Below, piece by piece: positions 17,061-24,057 of a stretch of DNA of 64,000 bases. This DNA is from Pseudolactococcus sp041800635 (GTDB taxonomy: Bacteria; Bacillota; Bacilli; Lactobacillales; Streptococcaceae): positions 1,054,001 to 1,118,000 of the forward strand of contig CP181259.1 of assembly GCA_047833645.1 (NCBI GenBank), in the 5' to 3' direction. The position numbers were made by a program, and so were the translations under genes. How positions within the stretch are numbered: position 1 is the stretch's first letter; each line of letters opens with the position of its first letter. Under the pieces are notes generated by a model. It saw nothing but the letters and a program-made list of their open reading frames with translations, had not been told where the DNA came from and did not search any database.

Positions 17061-18494
17061 ATGATAACTTTAAAGACTGTGATAGCTATTTTAAAACAAG
17101 ATCAAAATTTCCGAGACATCATCATTGATGGCGCCTATTTTAATGCGTCTCATCAGGACCTGACATTTCGCCAACTCTCTTATGATAGTCGTGAGGTGAC
17201 AGACAGTACCCTCTTTTTTGCCAAGGGACTCAATTTCAAGCGTGACTTTCTGGCGGATTTGACCATTCCTTTCTATGTGTCTGAAACAGATTATGAGGTT
17301 GACATCCCAGCCATCATCGTCAATGACGTCAAGCATGCCATGAGTTTGATTGCCATGGCTTTCTATGGTCAACCACAAAATAAGCTGAAAACACTGGCTT
17401 TTACGGGCACTAAAGGGAAAACGACTGCTGCTTACTTTGCTAAAAACATCTTAGATACGCATAATGGTGGTAAAACCGCTATGTTTTCAACCATGGAGAC
17501 AACTCTTGATGGCAAGACTTTTTTCAAATCACAACTGACGACACCTGAAAGTCTGGATCTCTTTCGGATGATGCGTGAGGCTGTTAGTAATGGCATGACG
17601 CATTTGGTCATGGAAGTCTCGTCACAGGCTTATAAAACCGCACGGGTTTATGGGCTAACTTTTGATGTCGGGGTCTTTCTTAATATTTCGCCTGACCATA
17701 TCGGTCCTATCGAGCATCCGACTTTTGAGGACTACTTCTACTGCAAGCGTCAGTTGCTAGCGAATTCTCGCTATGCTGTGGTTAATGCAGAGATGGCGCA
17801 TTTTGACTTCGTTAAATCTGAGTTAACAGGCGAGTCTGCCTTTTATGGGGCGGGTTCTGAGCACCCGATTTCAAACTCTGAGGCTTTCTCTTTTTCTGCC
17901 CTTGATACAAACTTTGAGATTCAGTTAATTGGTCGTTTTAATCAAGAAAATGCCCTTGCTGCAAGTTTAGCTGCCATTCGCCTAGGGGCGAGCTTAGCTG
18001 ATGCGAAAGTGGGGGTGGCCAAGACGACGGTGCCCGGGCGCATGGAGGTGATGACGCAAGCCAATGGTGCTAAAGTTTTTGTCGATTATGCGCATAATGC
18101 GGATAGTTTAGCCAAGCTGCTTGATGTTGTCATGCCGCATCAGACGGGGCGCGTGGTGCTTGTGATGGGCACGACTGGCAATAAGGGTGAGAGCCGACGT
18201 CAGGGTGTGGGCGAGCTTTTGGAGCAGCTGCCTGAGATTGAGGTGATTTTGACTGCGGATGATCCGAATTTTGAAGATCCTGCTGAGATTGCGCGTGAGA
18301 TTGCGAGTTATATCTCTCGTGATGTTCAGATGATCATCGATCGGGAGACGGCGATTCGGACGGCGATGGCTAGCACTTCTGGTGCGGACGATGCGGTCAT
18401 TATCGCTGGCAAAGGGGTCGACGCTTATCAAATCGTCAATGGTGTGCGTGAACCTTATGCAGGTGACCGCAAGATTGCTGAGAAATATTTGTAA
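17061..18494 (+). CDS. murE: UDP-N-acetylmuramoyl-tripeptide synthetase (L-lysine adding)
   Basis: A 477-aa Mur ligase. The substrate-binding N-terminal domain has LSYDSREVTDSTLFFAKG, the central ATPase domain has the P-loop FTGTKGKTTAAYFAK (about residues 115-129) and LTTPESLDLFRMM, then MEVSSQAYKTARV and NISPDHIGPIEHPTFEDYF; the C-terminal domain has VFVDYAHN and TADDPNFEDP. DDPN rather than DNPR at the amino-acid site is the signature of the lysine-adding type of cocci. It adds L-Lys to UDP-MurNAc-L-Ala-D-Glu in the cytoplasm. The ATG has a -10 box 6 bases upstream and no ribosome binding site. Confidence 0.97.
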   Translation: MITLKTVIAILKQDQNFRDIIIDGAYFNASHQDLTFRQLSYDSREVTDSTLFFAKGLNFKRDFLADLTIPFYVSETDYEVDIPAIIVNDVKHAMSLIAMAFYGQPQNKLKTLAFTGTKGKTTAAYFAKNILDTHNGGKTAMFSTMETTLDGKTFFKSQLTTPESLDLFRMMREAVSNGMTHLVMEVSSQAYKTARVYGLTFDVGVFLNISPDHIGPIEHPTFEDYFYCKRQLLANSRYAVVNAEMAHFDFVKSELTGESAFYGAGSEHPISNSEAFSFSALDTNFEIQLIGRFNQENALAASLAAIRLGASLADAKVGVAKTTVPGRMEVMTQANGAKVFVDYAHNADSLAKLLDVVMPHQTGRVVLVMGTTGNKGESRRQGVGELLEQLPEIEVILTADDPNFEDPAEIAREIASYISRDVQMIIDRETAIRTAMASTSGADDAVIIAGKGVDAYQIVNGVREPYAGDRKIAEKYL

Positions 18495-18524
18495 AAAACG
18501 GTTAGATGATGCTAACCGTTTTTT
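18493..18524 (+). terminator. Terminator of murE
   Basis: Perfect 13-bp stem (18493-18505 with 18512-18524) with a 6-base loop, ending in six T. It begins at the stop codon. Confidence 0.92.
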
Positions 18525-18562
18525 CTTTACTCACTAGTGGCTAAGACATTTTTTGACCCCTG

Positions 18563-19002
18563 TCAAGTCTTATCTAAGCTCAATAAGCTTATCGTCGCCA
18601 AATCCTGTTCACCCGCATAAAATTTATCGAGTACCTTTTGATAGATGTCCTCATGAGGCGCTGCATAATTAAATAGTGTCATACTAGACTTTAATTTAAG
18701 AGCATCGATGCCACCCAACACCTTAACACTGTCATCAGTTTCTAACTCAAGTAGGGCAGTCGAGATTTCTCTTAAACGAGCCCCAAGTATCGGGTGCTGC
18801 TGATATAGGCAACTGTCTCATCCAGACCAGATAGACTATAGTATTGAGCTTGAGCACTCCGTCCCAAACCTTTGAGTTGAGGAAAGATATACCACATCCA
18901 ATGGCTGGATTTACGGCCTTGTTTCATCTCTGATAAGGCAATGGCGTAAGCATCTTTTTGTGCTTGGATAAACCGCTCAAGGTCAACTTTCTTGTCCCGC
19001 AT
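18563..19002 (-). pseudogene. DUF1810 family protein, frameshifted
   Basis: The frame from the ATG at 19002 encodes DLERFIQAQ, MKQGRKSSHWMWYIFPQLKGLGRSA and YYSLSGLDETVAYI, the DUF1810 signature, and stops early after RYLGLV. One extra G in the GGGG run (CCCC at 18781-18784 on the plus strand) would let it continue ARLREISTALLELE to a stop at 18563, giving about 146 aa, the normal length. The family has no well-established function. A homopolymer sequencing error is the alternative to a real mutation. Confidence 0.82.
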
Positions 19003-19173
19003 CTTTTTAATCCCTCATCTTCTATTATCCTTGTAATAGCAACTCATTTTATGTCTATTATATTAAATTTGGCATGATAGTTCCTTATGAGATCGCATCT
19101 TAATGAGGTGATGCCCCTATTTCGTCCGAAACCCTTTCTCTCAATCACTTCCTTCCCACCTCTCCCATATTTA

Positions 19174-19182
19174 TGTTAAAAT
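19174..19182 (+). promoter_or_regulatory. hslO promoter, extended -10, leaderless type
   Basis: TGTTAAAAT (TG at 19174-19175, TAAAAT at 19177-19182) lies 7 bases before the hslO ATG, with no Shine-Dalgarno sequence and no good -35 box. Confidence 0.6.
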
Positions 19183-19189
19183 ATAGCTT

Positions 19190-20050
19190 ATGGATAAGAT
19201 AATCAAGACAATCTCAAATAATGGATATTTTAGAGCCTATGCGCTTGAAGCGACACAAACGGTTAGCGAGGCACAAAAACGACATCAAACTTGGTCAAGC
19301 TCAACGGTTGCGCTTGGGCGGACTTTGATTGCGGCGCAGATTTTAGGTGCCAACCAAAAAGGTGACGATACAATTACCGTGCGCGTTCAAAGTAATGGCG
19401 CCATCACAAGTATCATTGCGGTCGCAGACACACGCGGCAATGTCAAAGGCTATATTAAAGAGCCGAACGTGGACTATAAACGTGGCTCAACTGGCGAAGT
19501 CCTAGTCGGCGATTTAGTCGGTCAAGGCTGGTTTTCTGTCGTGAAAGACATGGGTTTGAAAACGCCTTACACGGGGCAAACACCTTTGATTTCTGGCGAG
19601 ATCGGTGAAGACTTGGCTTACTACCTAACAACTTCTGAGCAAACCCCTTCTGCTGTTGGCTTGAATGTGTTGCTCAACGAAGATGAGTCTGTCCAGGTGG
19701 CCGGTGGCTTTTTAGTCCAGGTCATGCCTGATGCACCTGAGGCTGAAATCGCAGCTTTTGAAGCACGCATTCAGAAAATGCCCGCCATTTCCAAACTCTT
19801 GCGCTCACATGACCACTCTAAAGCCATTTTAGACGCCATTTACGGCCAAGACCAATATAAAATCTTGGCAGAATCGCCTCTGGCTTTCCACTGCGATTGC
19901 TCTAAAGAACGGTTTGCTGACGGTATCCAAGGCCTTGGCAAAATAGAAGTTGAAAAATTAATCACTGAAAATCACGGGGCTGAAGTCATTTGCCAGTTCT
20001 GCGAAACAGTCTACAATTTTTCAGAAAATGATTTGAAAGAACTGATATAA
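19190..20050 (+). CDS. hslO: Hsp33 redox-regulated chaperonin
   Basis: A 286-aa chaperone. It starts MDKIIKTISNNGYFRAYALEAT and contains GSNGAI-like and GYIKEPNVD segments. The C-terminal zinc-binding redox switch reads FHCDCSKERF and later VICQFC, the four cysteines of the CXC...CXXC motif. Oxidation of these releases zinc and activates holdase activity. The ATG follows an extended -10 box by 7 bases. One base separates its stop from the start of the dus gene, so they form a two-gene operon, as in other Lactobacillales. Confidence 0.96.
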   Translation: MDKIIKTISNNGYFRAYALEATQTVSEAQKRHQTWSSSTVALGRTLIAAQILGANQKGDDTITVRVQSNGAITSIIAVADTRGNVKGYIKEPNVDYKRGSTGEVLVGDLVGQGWFSVVKDMGLKTPYTGQTPLISGEIGEDLAYYLTTSEQTPSAVGLNVLLNEDESVQVAGGFLVQVMPDAPEAEIAAFEARIQKMPAISKLLRSHDHSKAILDAIYGQDQYKILAESPLAFHCDCSKERFADGIQGLGKIEVEKLITENHGAEVICQFCETVYNFSENDLKELI

Positions 20051-20051
20051 G

Positions 20052-21041
20052 ATGACGAATACATACGATACACCCTGGAAAATCGGGGACATTGACATCA
20101 AAAACCGCATCGTCCTCGCACCGATGGCTGGCATTAACAACAAAGCGTTTCTGAGCCTCGCTAAAGAATTTGGGGCAGGCCTTGTGGTCACTGAAATGAT
20201 TTCTGATAAGGGAATTGAGCATCGCAATGCCAAAACCCTATCCATGCTTGATTTCGATGGCGTGCCAAATCCCTTGTCAATTCAAATTTTTGGTGGCGAT
20301 GCTGAGACTTTGGTAGAAGCTGCGAAATTTGTCCAAGAACATACAACGGCTGACATTATCGACATTAACATGGGCTGCCCTGTCCCTAAGGTCACTAAAA
20401 ACGAATCCGGCTCTCGCCTCCTGCTAGACCCTAATAAAGTGTATGACGTGGTCTCTGCCGTTTCATCTGCTATCGACTTACCTTTAACGGTCAAGATGCG
20501 TCTAGGCTGGGATAATGATCACCTGTTCGCCGTCGAAAACGCGCTAGCTGCTGAAAAAGCGGGTGCTGCTGCCATTGCCATGCATGGCCGAACTAAGGCT
20601 CAAATGTACGAAGGCAAGGCTGACTGGGAGTGGCTCGCCAAGGTCGCAAGCAAGATGACGATTCCTTTCATCGGGAATGGCGATGTAAAAACGCCTGAGG
20701 ATGCCAAGCGTATGCTGGATGAGACCGGTGTCGATGCCGTGATGATTGGGCGTGCTGCGCTTGGTAACCCTTGGATGCTGAAACGGACTGCCCATTACTT
20801 AGCCACTGGTGAGGCAATGCCTGAGCCAAGCGTTGCTGAGAAAATCGAGACGGCTAAGGTTCACTTGACGCGCTTGACTGAACTCAAAGGGGATGAAAAC
20901 GGTTCTCGTGAATTCCGCCAACACGCCGCTTACTATCTCAAAGGCGCACCTCGTGCTGCCAAGGTTAAGGTTGCCATCAATCAAGCCAATTCTGCTGCAG
21001 AAATTTCTGGCATTTTTGATAATTATATGAACCTGTTTTAA
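20052..21041 (+). CDS. dus: tRNA-dihydrouridine synthase, DusB type
   Basis: A 329-aa flavoenzyme. Motifs: VLAPMAGINNKAFL at the N-terminus, IQIFGGDAE, IDINMGCPVPKVTKNESGS (the Dus signature with the catalytic Cys), KMRLGWD, MHGRTKAQMYEGKADW, and the FMN phosphate site GNGDVKTPEDAK with MIGRAALGNPW. It reduces uridine to dihydrouridine in the tRNA D-loop. It follows hslO directly and ends at a strong terminator. Confidence 0.95.
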   Translation: MTNTYDTPWKIGDIDIKNRIVLAPMAGINNKAFLSLAKEFGAGLVVTEMISDKGIEHRNAKTLSMLDFDGVPNPLSIQIFGGDAETLVEAAKFVQEHTTADIIDINMGCPVPKVTKNESGSRLLLDPNKVYDVVSAVSSAIDLPLTVKMRLGWDNDHLFAVENALAAEKAGAAAIAMHGRTKAQMYEGKADWEWLAKVASKMTIPFIGNGDVKTPEDAKRMLDETGVDAVMIGRAALGNPWMLKRTAHYLATGEAMPEPSVAEKIETAKVHLTRLTELKGDENGSREFRQHAAYYLKGAPRAAKVKVAINQANSAAEISGIFDNYMNLF

Positions 21042-21045
21042 TATT

Positions 21046-21078
21046 AAAAGAACTTCAGTCGGTGACTGAAGTTCTTTT
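21046..21078. terminator. Bidirectional terminator between dus and the bacteriocin cassette
   Basis: Perfect 15-bp stem (21046-21060 with 21064-21078) with a 3-base loop, A4 on one side and T4 on the other. It ends both the dus transcript and the convergent small-peptide operon. Confidence 0.92.
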
Positions 21079-21083
21079 GTGTC

Positions 21084-21326
21084 TTATGATGAGTGATGAT
21101 GCGATACCAGAAGGGATATCACAAACAATATCATTTCAAGTTTAAAGAAAAGAGCTGCGGCTTTGCTATAAAACTCAGATGAATAAATCATCTTTTTTTG
21201 TAGGATGTCGCTGAGCGTCATTAAAATAATCGAGGTAAACATTAAGACTAAAGCAAGCACCATCAAGCCAACAATAACCGTCATGAGTGGTGATTGCTGA
21301 TTATTTTTTTGCCAAATCTTTACCAT
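21084..21326 (-). CDS. Small two-helix membrane protein, probable bacteriocin immunity
   Basis: An 80-aa basic protein beginning MVKIWQKNNQQSPLMTV with two predicted membrane helices (about residues 15-40 and 58-74) and a polar tail ending SHHHSS. I do not recognise a family. Its start overlaps the end of the second double-glycine peptide gene by 26 bases, so it is translated in the same operon. Size, basic charge, membrane helices and position right after bacteriocin precursors are typical of class II immunity proteins, which is the inference made here. Confidence 0.65.
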   Translation of the reverse strand: MVKIWQKNNQQSPLMTVIVGLMVLALVLMFTSIILMTLSDILQKKMIYSSEFYSKAAALFFKLEMILFVISLLVSHHHSS

Positions 21327-21456
21327 GTTTATACCCCGTACTATATGCAGTACCCAACATCCCTAGGTAAATTAGTGCCAGTGGATTAACGCCACCTACA
21401 GTGGTTGCCAGTTCTTTTTCTGTCAATTCTGAAAATCTATTTTGCTTAAAATTCAT
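21301..21456 (-). CDS. Double-glycine leader peptide, second class IIb bacteriocin subunit
   Basis: A 51-aa precursor. The leader MNFKQNRFSELTEKELATTVGG (split here as MNFKQNRF, SELTEKELATTVGG) has the ELxxxxLxxxxGG pattern cut by peptidase-containing ABC exporters. The predicted mature part has 29 residues, beginning VNPLALIYLGMLG and ending GYKHGKDLAKK, with a GxxxG motif (GYKHG) and a basic tail, as in two-peptide bacteriocins. The start at 21456 has GAAAGGAAAG upstream. It is the second gene of the cassette, 38 bases after the first peptide gene. No similarity to a named bacteriocin was recognised. Confidence 0.78.
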   Translation of the reverse strand: MNFKQNRFSELTEKELATTVGGVNPLALIYLGMLGTAYSTGYKHGKDLAKK

Positions 21457-21494
21457 TTATCTTTCCTTTCTCTGCATCCTGATATGCTTATATC

Positions 21495-21677
21495 TTATTT
21501 TTTGTTGGTGTAGTAACCGACAGCATACCCTATGCCGTAAGATACAACAAGTGGTAATCCAATAATTAAGACTGCGCCAAAGCAACCACCGCCATTTATT
21601 TCGGCCATTTGATTATCTTCAATCGCTTGGAACTGATCCAAACTCCCAATGTGATTTAAGGTTTTCTGTTCTGCCAT
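21495..21677 (-). CDS. Double-glycine leader peptide, first class IIb bacteriocin subunit
   Basis: A 60-aa precursor with a 30-residue leader ending DNQMAEINGG. The predicted mature peptide of 30 residues begins GCFGAVLIIG and ends GIGYAVGYYTNKK; it is hydrophobic, contains GxxxG (GYAVG) and ends in a basic tail. A third Gly after GG leaves the cut site uncertain by one residue, and the single Cys would then be residue 1 or 2. AAAGGAAG lies 5 bases before the ATG. It is the promoter-proximal gene. No processing or export genes lie nearby, so a transporter elsewhere must serve it. Confidence 0.8.
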   Translation of the reverse strand: MAEQKTLNHIGSLDQFQAIEDNQMAEINGGGCFGAVLIIGLPLVVSYGIGYAVGYYTNKK

Positions 21678-21738
21678 ATTTCTTCCTTTTCATTTCTAAA
21701 GAGACGACTATCTTCCCTTGAAGGTAGTCTTAGTAACT

Positions 21739-21754
21739 AAAGTTGGCCAACTTT
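21739..21754. promoter_or_regulatory. Palindrome in the bacteriocin leader
   Basis: AAAGTTGGCCAACTTT is a perfect 16-base palindrome just downstream of the predicted transcription start. Another imperfect hairpin (about 21702-21731, GACTACCTTC pairing with GAAGATAGTC) follows it. It may be an operator or an RNA hairpin. Confidence 0.45.
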
Positions 21755-21762
21755 ATGTTCTC

Positions 21763-21791
21763 ATTCTAGCATGGCTTTTTTCCGATGTAAA
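21763..21791 (-). promoter_or_regulatory. Promoter of the bacteriocin cassette
   Basis: Minus strand: TTTACA (21786-21791), 17-base spacer, TAGAAT (21763-21768) preceded by TGC, an extended -10. Confidence 0.7.
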
Positions 21792-21806
21792 TCAACAATC
21801 TGTTGA
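21792..21806. promoter_or_regulatory. Inverted-repeat operator abutting the -35 box
   Basis: TCAACA-ATC-TGTTGA is a perfect 6-bp inverted repeat with a 3-base centre. It touches the -35 box, a position typical of an activator. The regulator is unknown; an Rgg- or response-regulator-type activator is possible. Confidence 0.55.
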
Positions 21807-21983
21807 CTTTTGAAAGCCTGAGTTCATAAAAAAACATGGCAACTCACGTTCTGAGTCTCTCTCATTATTGCCGATCTGTATTTTATACCTTATCTCACTC
21901 TGTCAACCTTATTTTATCCTTGGCTACGATAAACAAATTATAAGGCATCATCTTGTCATGTCTAAACATTTATCAACAAAAAT

Positions 21984-22003
21984 ACCCGACAACTTTGTCG
22001 GGT
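21984..22003 (-). terminator. Terminator of the first yitT gene
   Basis: On the minus strand ACCCGACA and TGTCGGGT pair around a 4-base loop, followed by ATTTTTG, about 36 bases after the yitT stop. Confidence 0.85.
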
Positions 22004-22039
22004 ACCTGCTCTATTTTCTTGAATCAAATCGTGAAACTC

Positions 22040-22906
22040 TCACAAGTTCAAATCTTCCGTATAAGTAAAGCCACTTCCGATGACTTCATGAACATTGATG
22101 ATGGACACAAAGGCATCTGGGTCAATTTCTGCTAGAATGGCTTTGACGGCTTGAACTTGGATTGGACTTAAGACGACATAGATGACCTTAGTATCATTGC
22201 CTGAGTAGACCCCTTCTGCCTTTAGGTAAGTAGCACCACGACCGATTTCATCCGTGATTTTTTGGCTGATTGTTGCGTACTTGCGACTAATAATCAGCAT
22301 CCCTCGCACGGTGTATCCCCCATTTTGCACGACGGCAACGACTTGGCTAAAGACGAAACTGGCAATGACGGTGTACATCATGTGCTGGATGTCGATGTAA
22401 GACAGGGATAGGGTGAGGACGAGGATGTCAAAAACGAAGAGGGTTTGGCCGAGGGCGAAGCCTTTTTTCTGTTCAAAATAGCGGCCAATGATGTCGCCGC
22501 CACCGGTCGTACCGCCGTACCGAAAGACGATACCGCCGCCAATCCCTGCGAAAATACCCGCGAGAAGGGCTGCGATCAAGGTGTCATGCGCGAGGTCGAT
22601 CGAAAAGCTCATGCGCTGAAAAAGCCAGATGAAAATGGAGAGGCAGACGGTGCCGTGGATGGTGTAAATCATGCCCCGCTTGCCGAATATTTTCACGCCC
22701 AAGATAAACAAGGGAATGTTGAGCAAGATTTGCGTGTAAGCTGGATTGATCTGAAATAGGGCATGGAAAATCAAGGTAATCCCGCTGACACCGCCTTCAG
22801 CTAGATGATTGACCATATTAAAATTAACAAAACCAAAGGCGTAAATCGCCGTCCCTAAAGCAATCATCAAGAAATTCAGAGGGTGAAACTTGACTTCTTT
22901 ATTCAT
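22040..22906 (-). CDS. yitT: YitT family membrane protein (DUF161/DUF2179)
   Basis: A 288-aa protein with five or six membrane helices in the first 190 residues, including GGVSGITLIFHALF and FRYGGTTGGGDIIGRYF, the two glycine-rich repeats of the YitT family. A soluble C-terminal DUF2179 domain ends VSIINVHEVIGSGFTY. The transport function of YitT proteins is unknown. The ATG at 22906 has AAAGGAAAA upstream. It is monocistronic, and a related gene lies 270 bases upstream on the same strand. Confidence 0.9.
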   Translation of the reverse strand: MNKEVKFHPLNFLMIALGTAIYAFGFVNFNMVNHLAEGGVSGITLIFHALFQINPAYTQILLNIPLFILGVKIFGKRGMIYTIHGTVCLSIFIWLFQRMSFSIDLAHDTLIAALLAGIFAGIGGGIVFRYGGTTGGGDIIGRYFEQKKGFALGQTLFVFDILVLTLSLSYIDIQHMMYTVIASFVFSQVVAVVQNGGYTVRGMLIISRKYATISQKITDEIGRGATYLKAEGVYSGNDTKVIYVVLSPIQVQAVKAILAEIDPDAFVSIINVHEVIGSGFTYTEDLNL

Positions 22907-23118
22907 CTATTTTTCCTTTCTGCGTTTTCACTTCGTGAAAGCTTGAAACTTGATAGCCGCTGATGCGCCTACCAAGCGGGGTCATTCGCGAACTCTGGCC
23001 GCTCAAAGGCTTTCTGTGCTGGGCTTAAGTCCAAACGGGGTAGCGAACTGATGCCCGATCAAAGTCTTTAATTTGAACTTCAGGACATATAACGTTCGAT
23101 CAGAGTCTGCTCCAAAAA

Positions 23119-23149
23119 ATAAGATTGTGATAATTCATCACAATCTTAT
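23119..23149 (-). terminator. Terminator of the hisS-aspS-yitT operon
   Basis: Perfect 13-bp stem (23119-23131 with 23137-23149), 5-base loop, followed on the minus strand by T6. Confidence 0.88.
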
Positions 23150-23173
23150 CAAAGTACTGAGCCTTATCTTTTT

Positions 23174-24049
23174 TTAATCGTCGTCTTCAACAAAGCGGCC
23201 TAAGACTTTGACATTTTCAGCGATCGAGACGAAGGCCGTTGGGTCCGTTTTTTTCATGATATATTTAAACTCTTGATATTCAGCTTGGGTGATAATCGTG
23301 ATCAAAAGTGTCATATTGGCACGTGTATAGCCACCTTCAGCTGAGTTCACTACCGTCACACCGCGATGTAATTGTTGGTGTAAGGCCTGGGTAATTTCTT
23401 CCGGATGCTTGGTGATGATGGTGGCTTGCATCTTACGTTGCTTGGTATAGATGGCATCGGTCACACGGCTTGACACGAAAATCGTTAGAAGCGAATAGAA
23501 CATATACTGCCATCCGAAAAGCACACCTGCGATAAGTACAATGATACCATTGAACAAAAGGCTGATGTTACCGACCTGGCGGCCTGTTTTTTTACGGATA
23601 TAAAGACTGACAATGTCCGTCCCACCGCTAGAAATCCCACTGCGCAGGGCGTAGCCAATCCCCGCACCCATGACAGCCCCACCGAAAATCGCGTTAATAA
23701 TCGGGTCTGTCGTCAGGGTAAATTCAGGGATAGCGTGGATAAAAATCGAGCTTAAAGTAACCGTGATCACGGTGTAGATGGTAAAGCGCTTGCCGATTTT
23801 TAGCCAAGCCAAAATCAGCAAGGGGAGATTCAGCAGGTACAAGGTGATAGAGACGGGAATATCATGGCCCAACACTTTATAGGATAGGGTCGTAAAAATC
23901 TGCGCTAGACCTGTGATCCCGCTGGAATAAACGTGACCCGGCTGAAAGAAGAAATTCAGGGCGACCGCAGATAGAATCGCATAGACGACTGATGCCGAAA
24001 GTTTGTACATCAGTTTTTCAATAGATAAATTTTTGATCACGTTCATCAT
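23174..24049 (-). CDS. YitT family membrane protein (DUF161/DUF2179), second copy
   Basis: A 291-aa protein of the same family as the product at 22040-22906, with HVYSSGITGLAQIF, YALRSGISSGGTDIVSLY and a C-terminal DUF2179 domain ending VSIAENVKVLGRFVEDDD. The two share layout and the glycine-rich motifs but are clearly diverged, so this is an old duplication. It starts 8 bases after the aspS stop and probably ends the hisS-aspS transcript. Function unknown. Confidence 0.9.
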   Translation of the reverse strand: MMNVIKNLSIEKLMYKLSASVVYAILSAVALNFFFQPGHVYSSGITGLAQIFTTLSYKVLGHDIPVSITLYLLNLPLLILAWLKIGKRFTIYTVITVTLSSIFIHAIPEFTLTTDPIINAIFGGAVMGAGIGYALRSGISSGGTDIVSLYIRKKTGRQVGNISLLFNGIIVLIAGVLFGWQYMFYSLLTIFVSSRVTDAIYTKQRKMQATIITKHPEEITQALHQQLHRGVTVVNSAEGGYTRANMTLLITIITQAEYQEFKYIMKKTDPTAFVSIAENVKVLGRFVEDDD

Positions 24050-24057
24050 AGGAGGAT

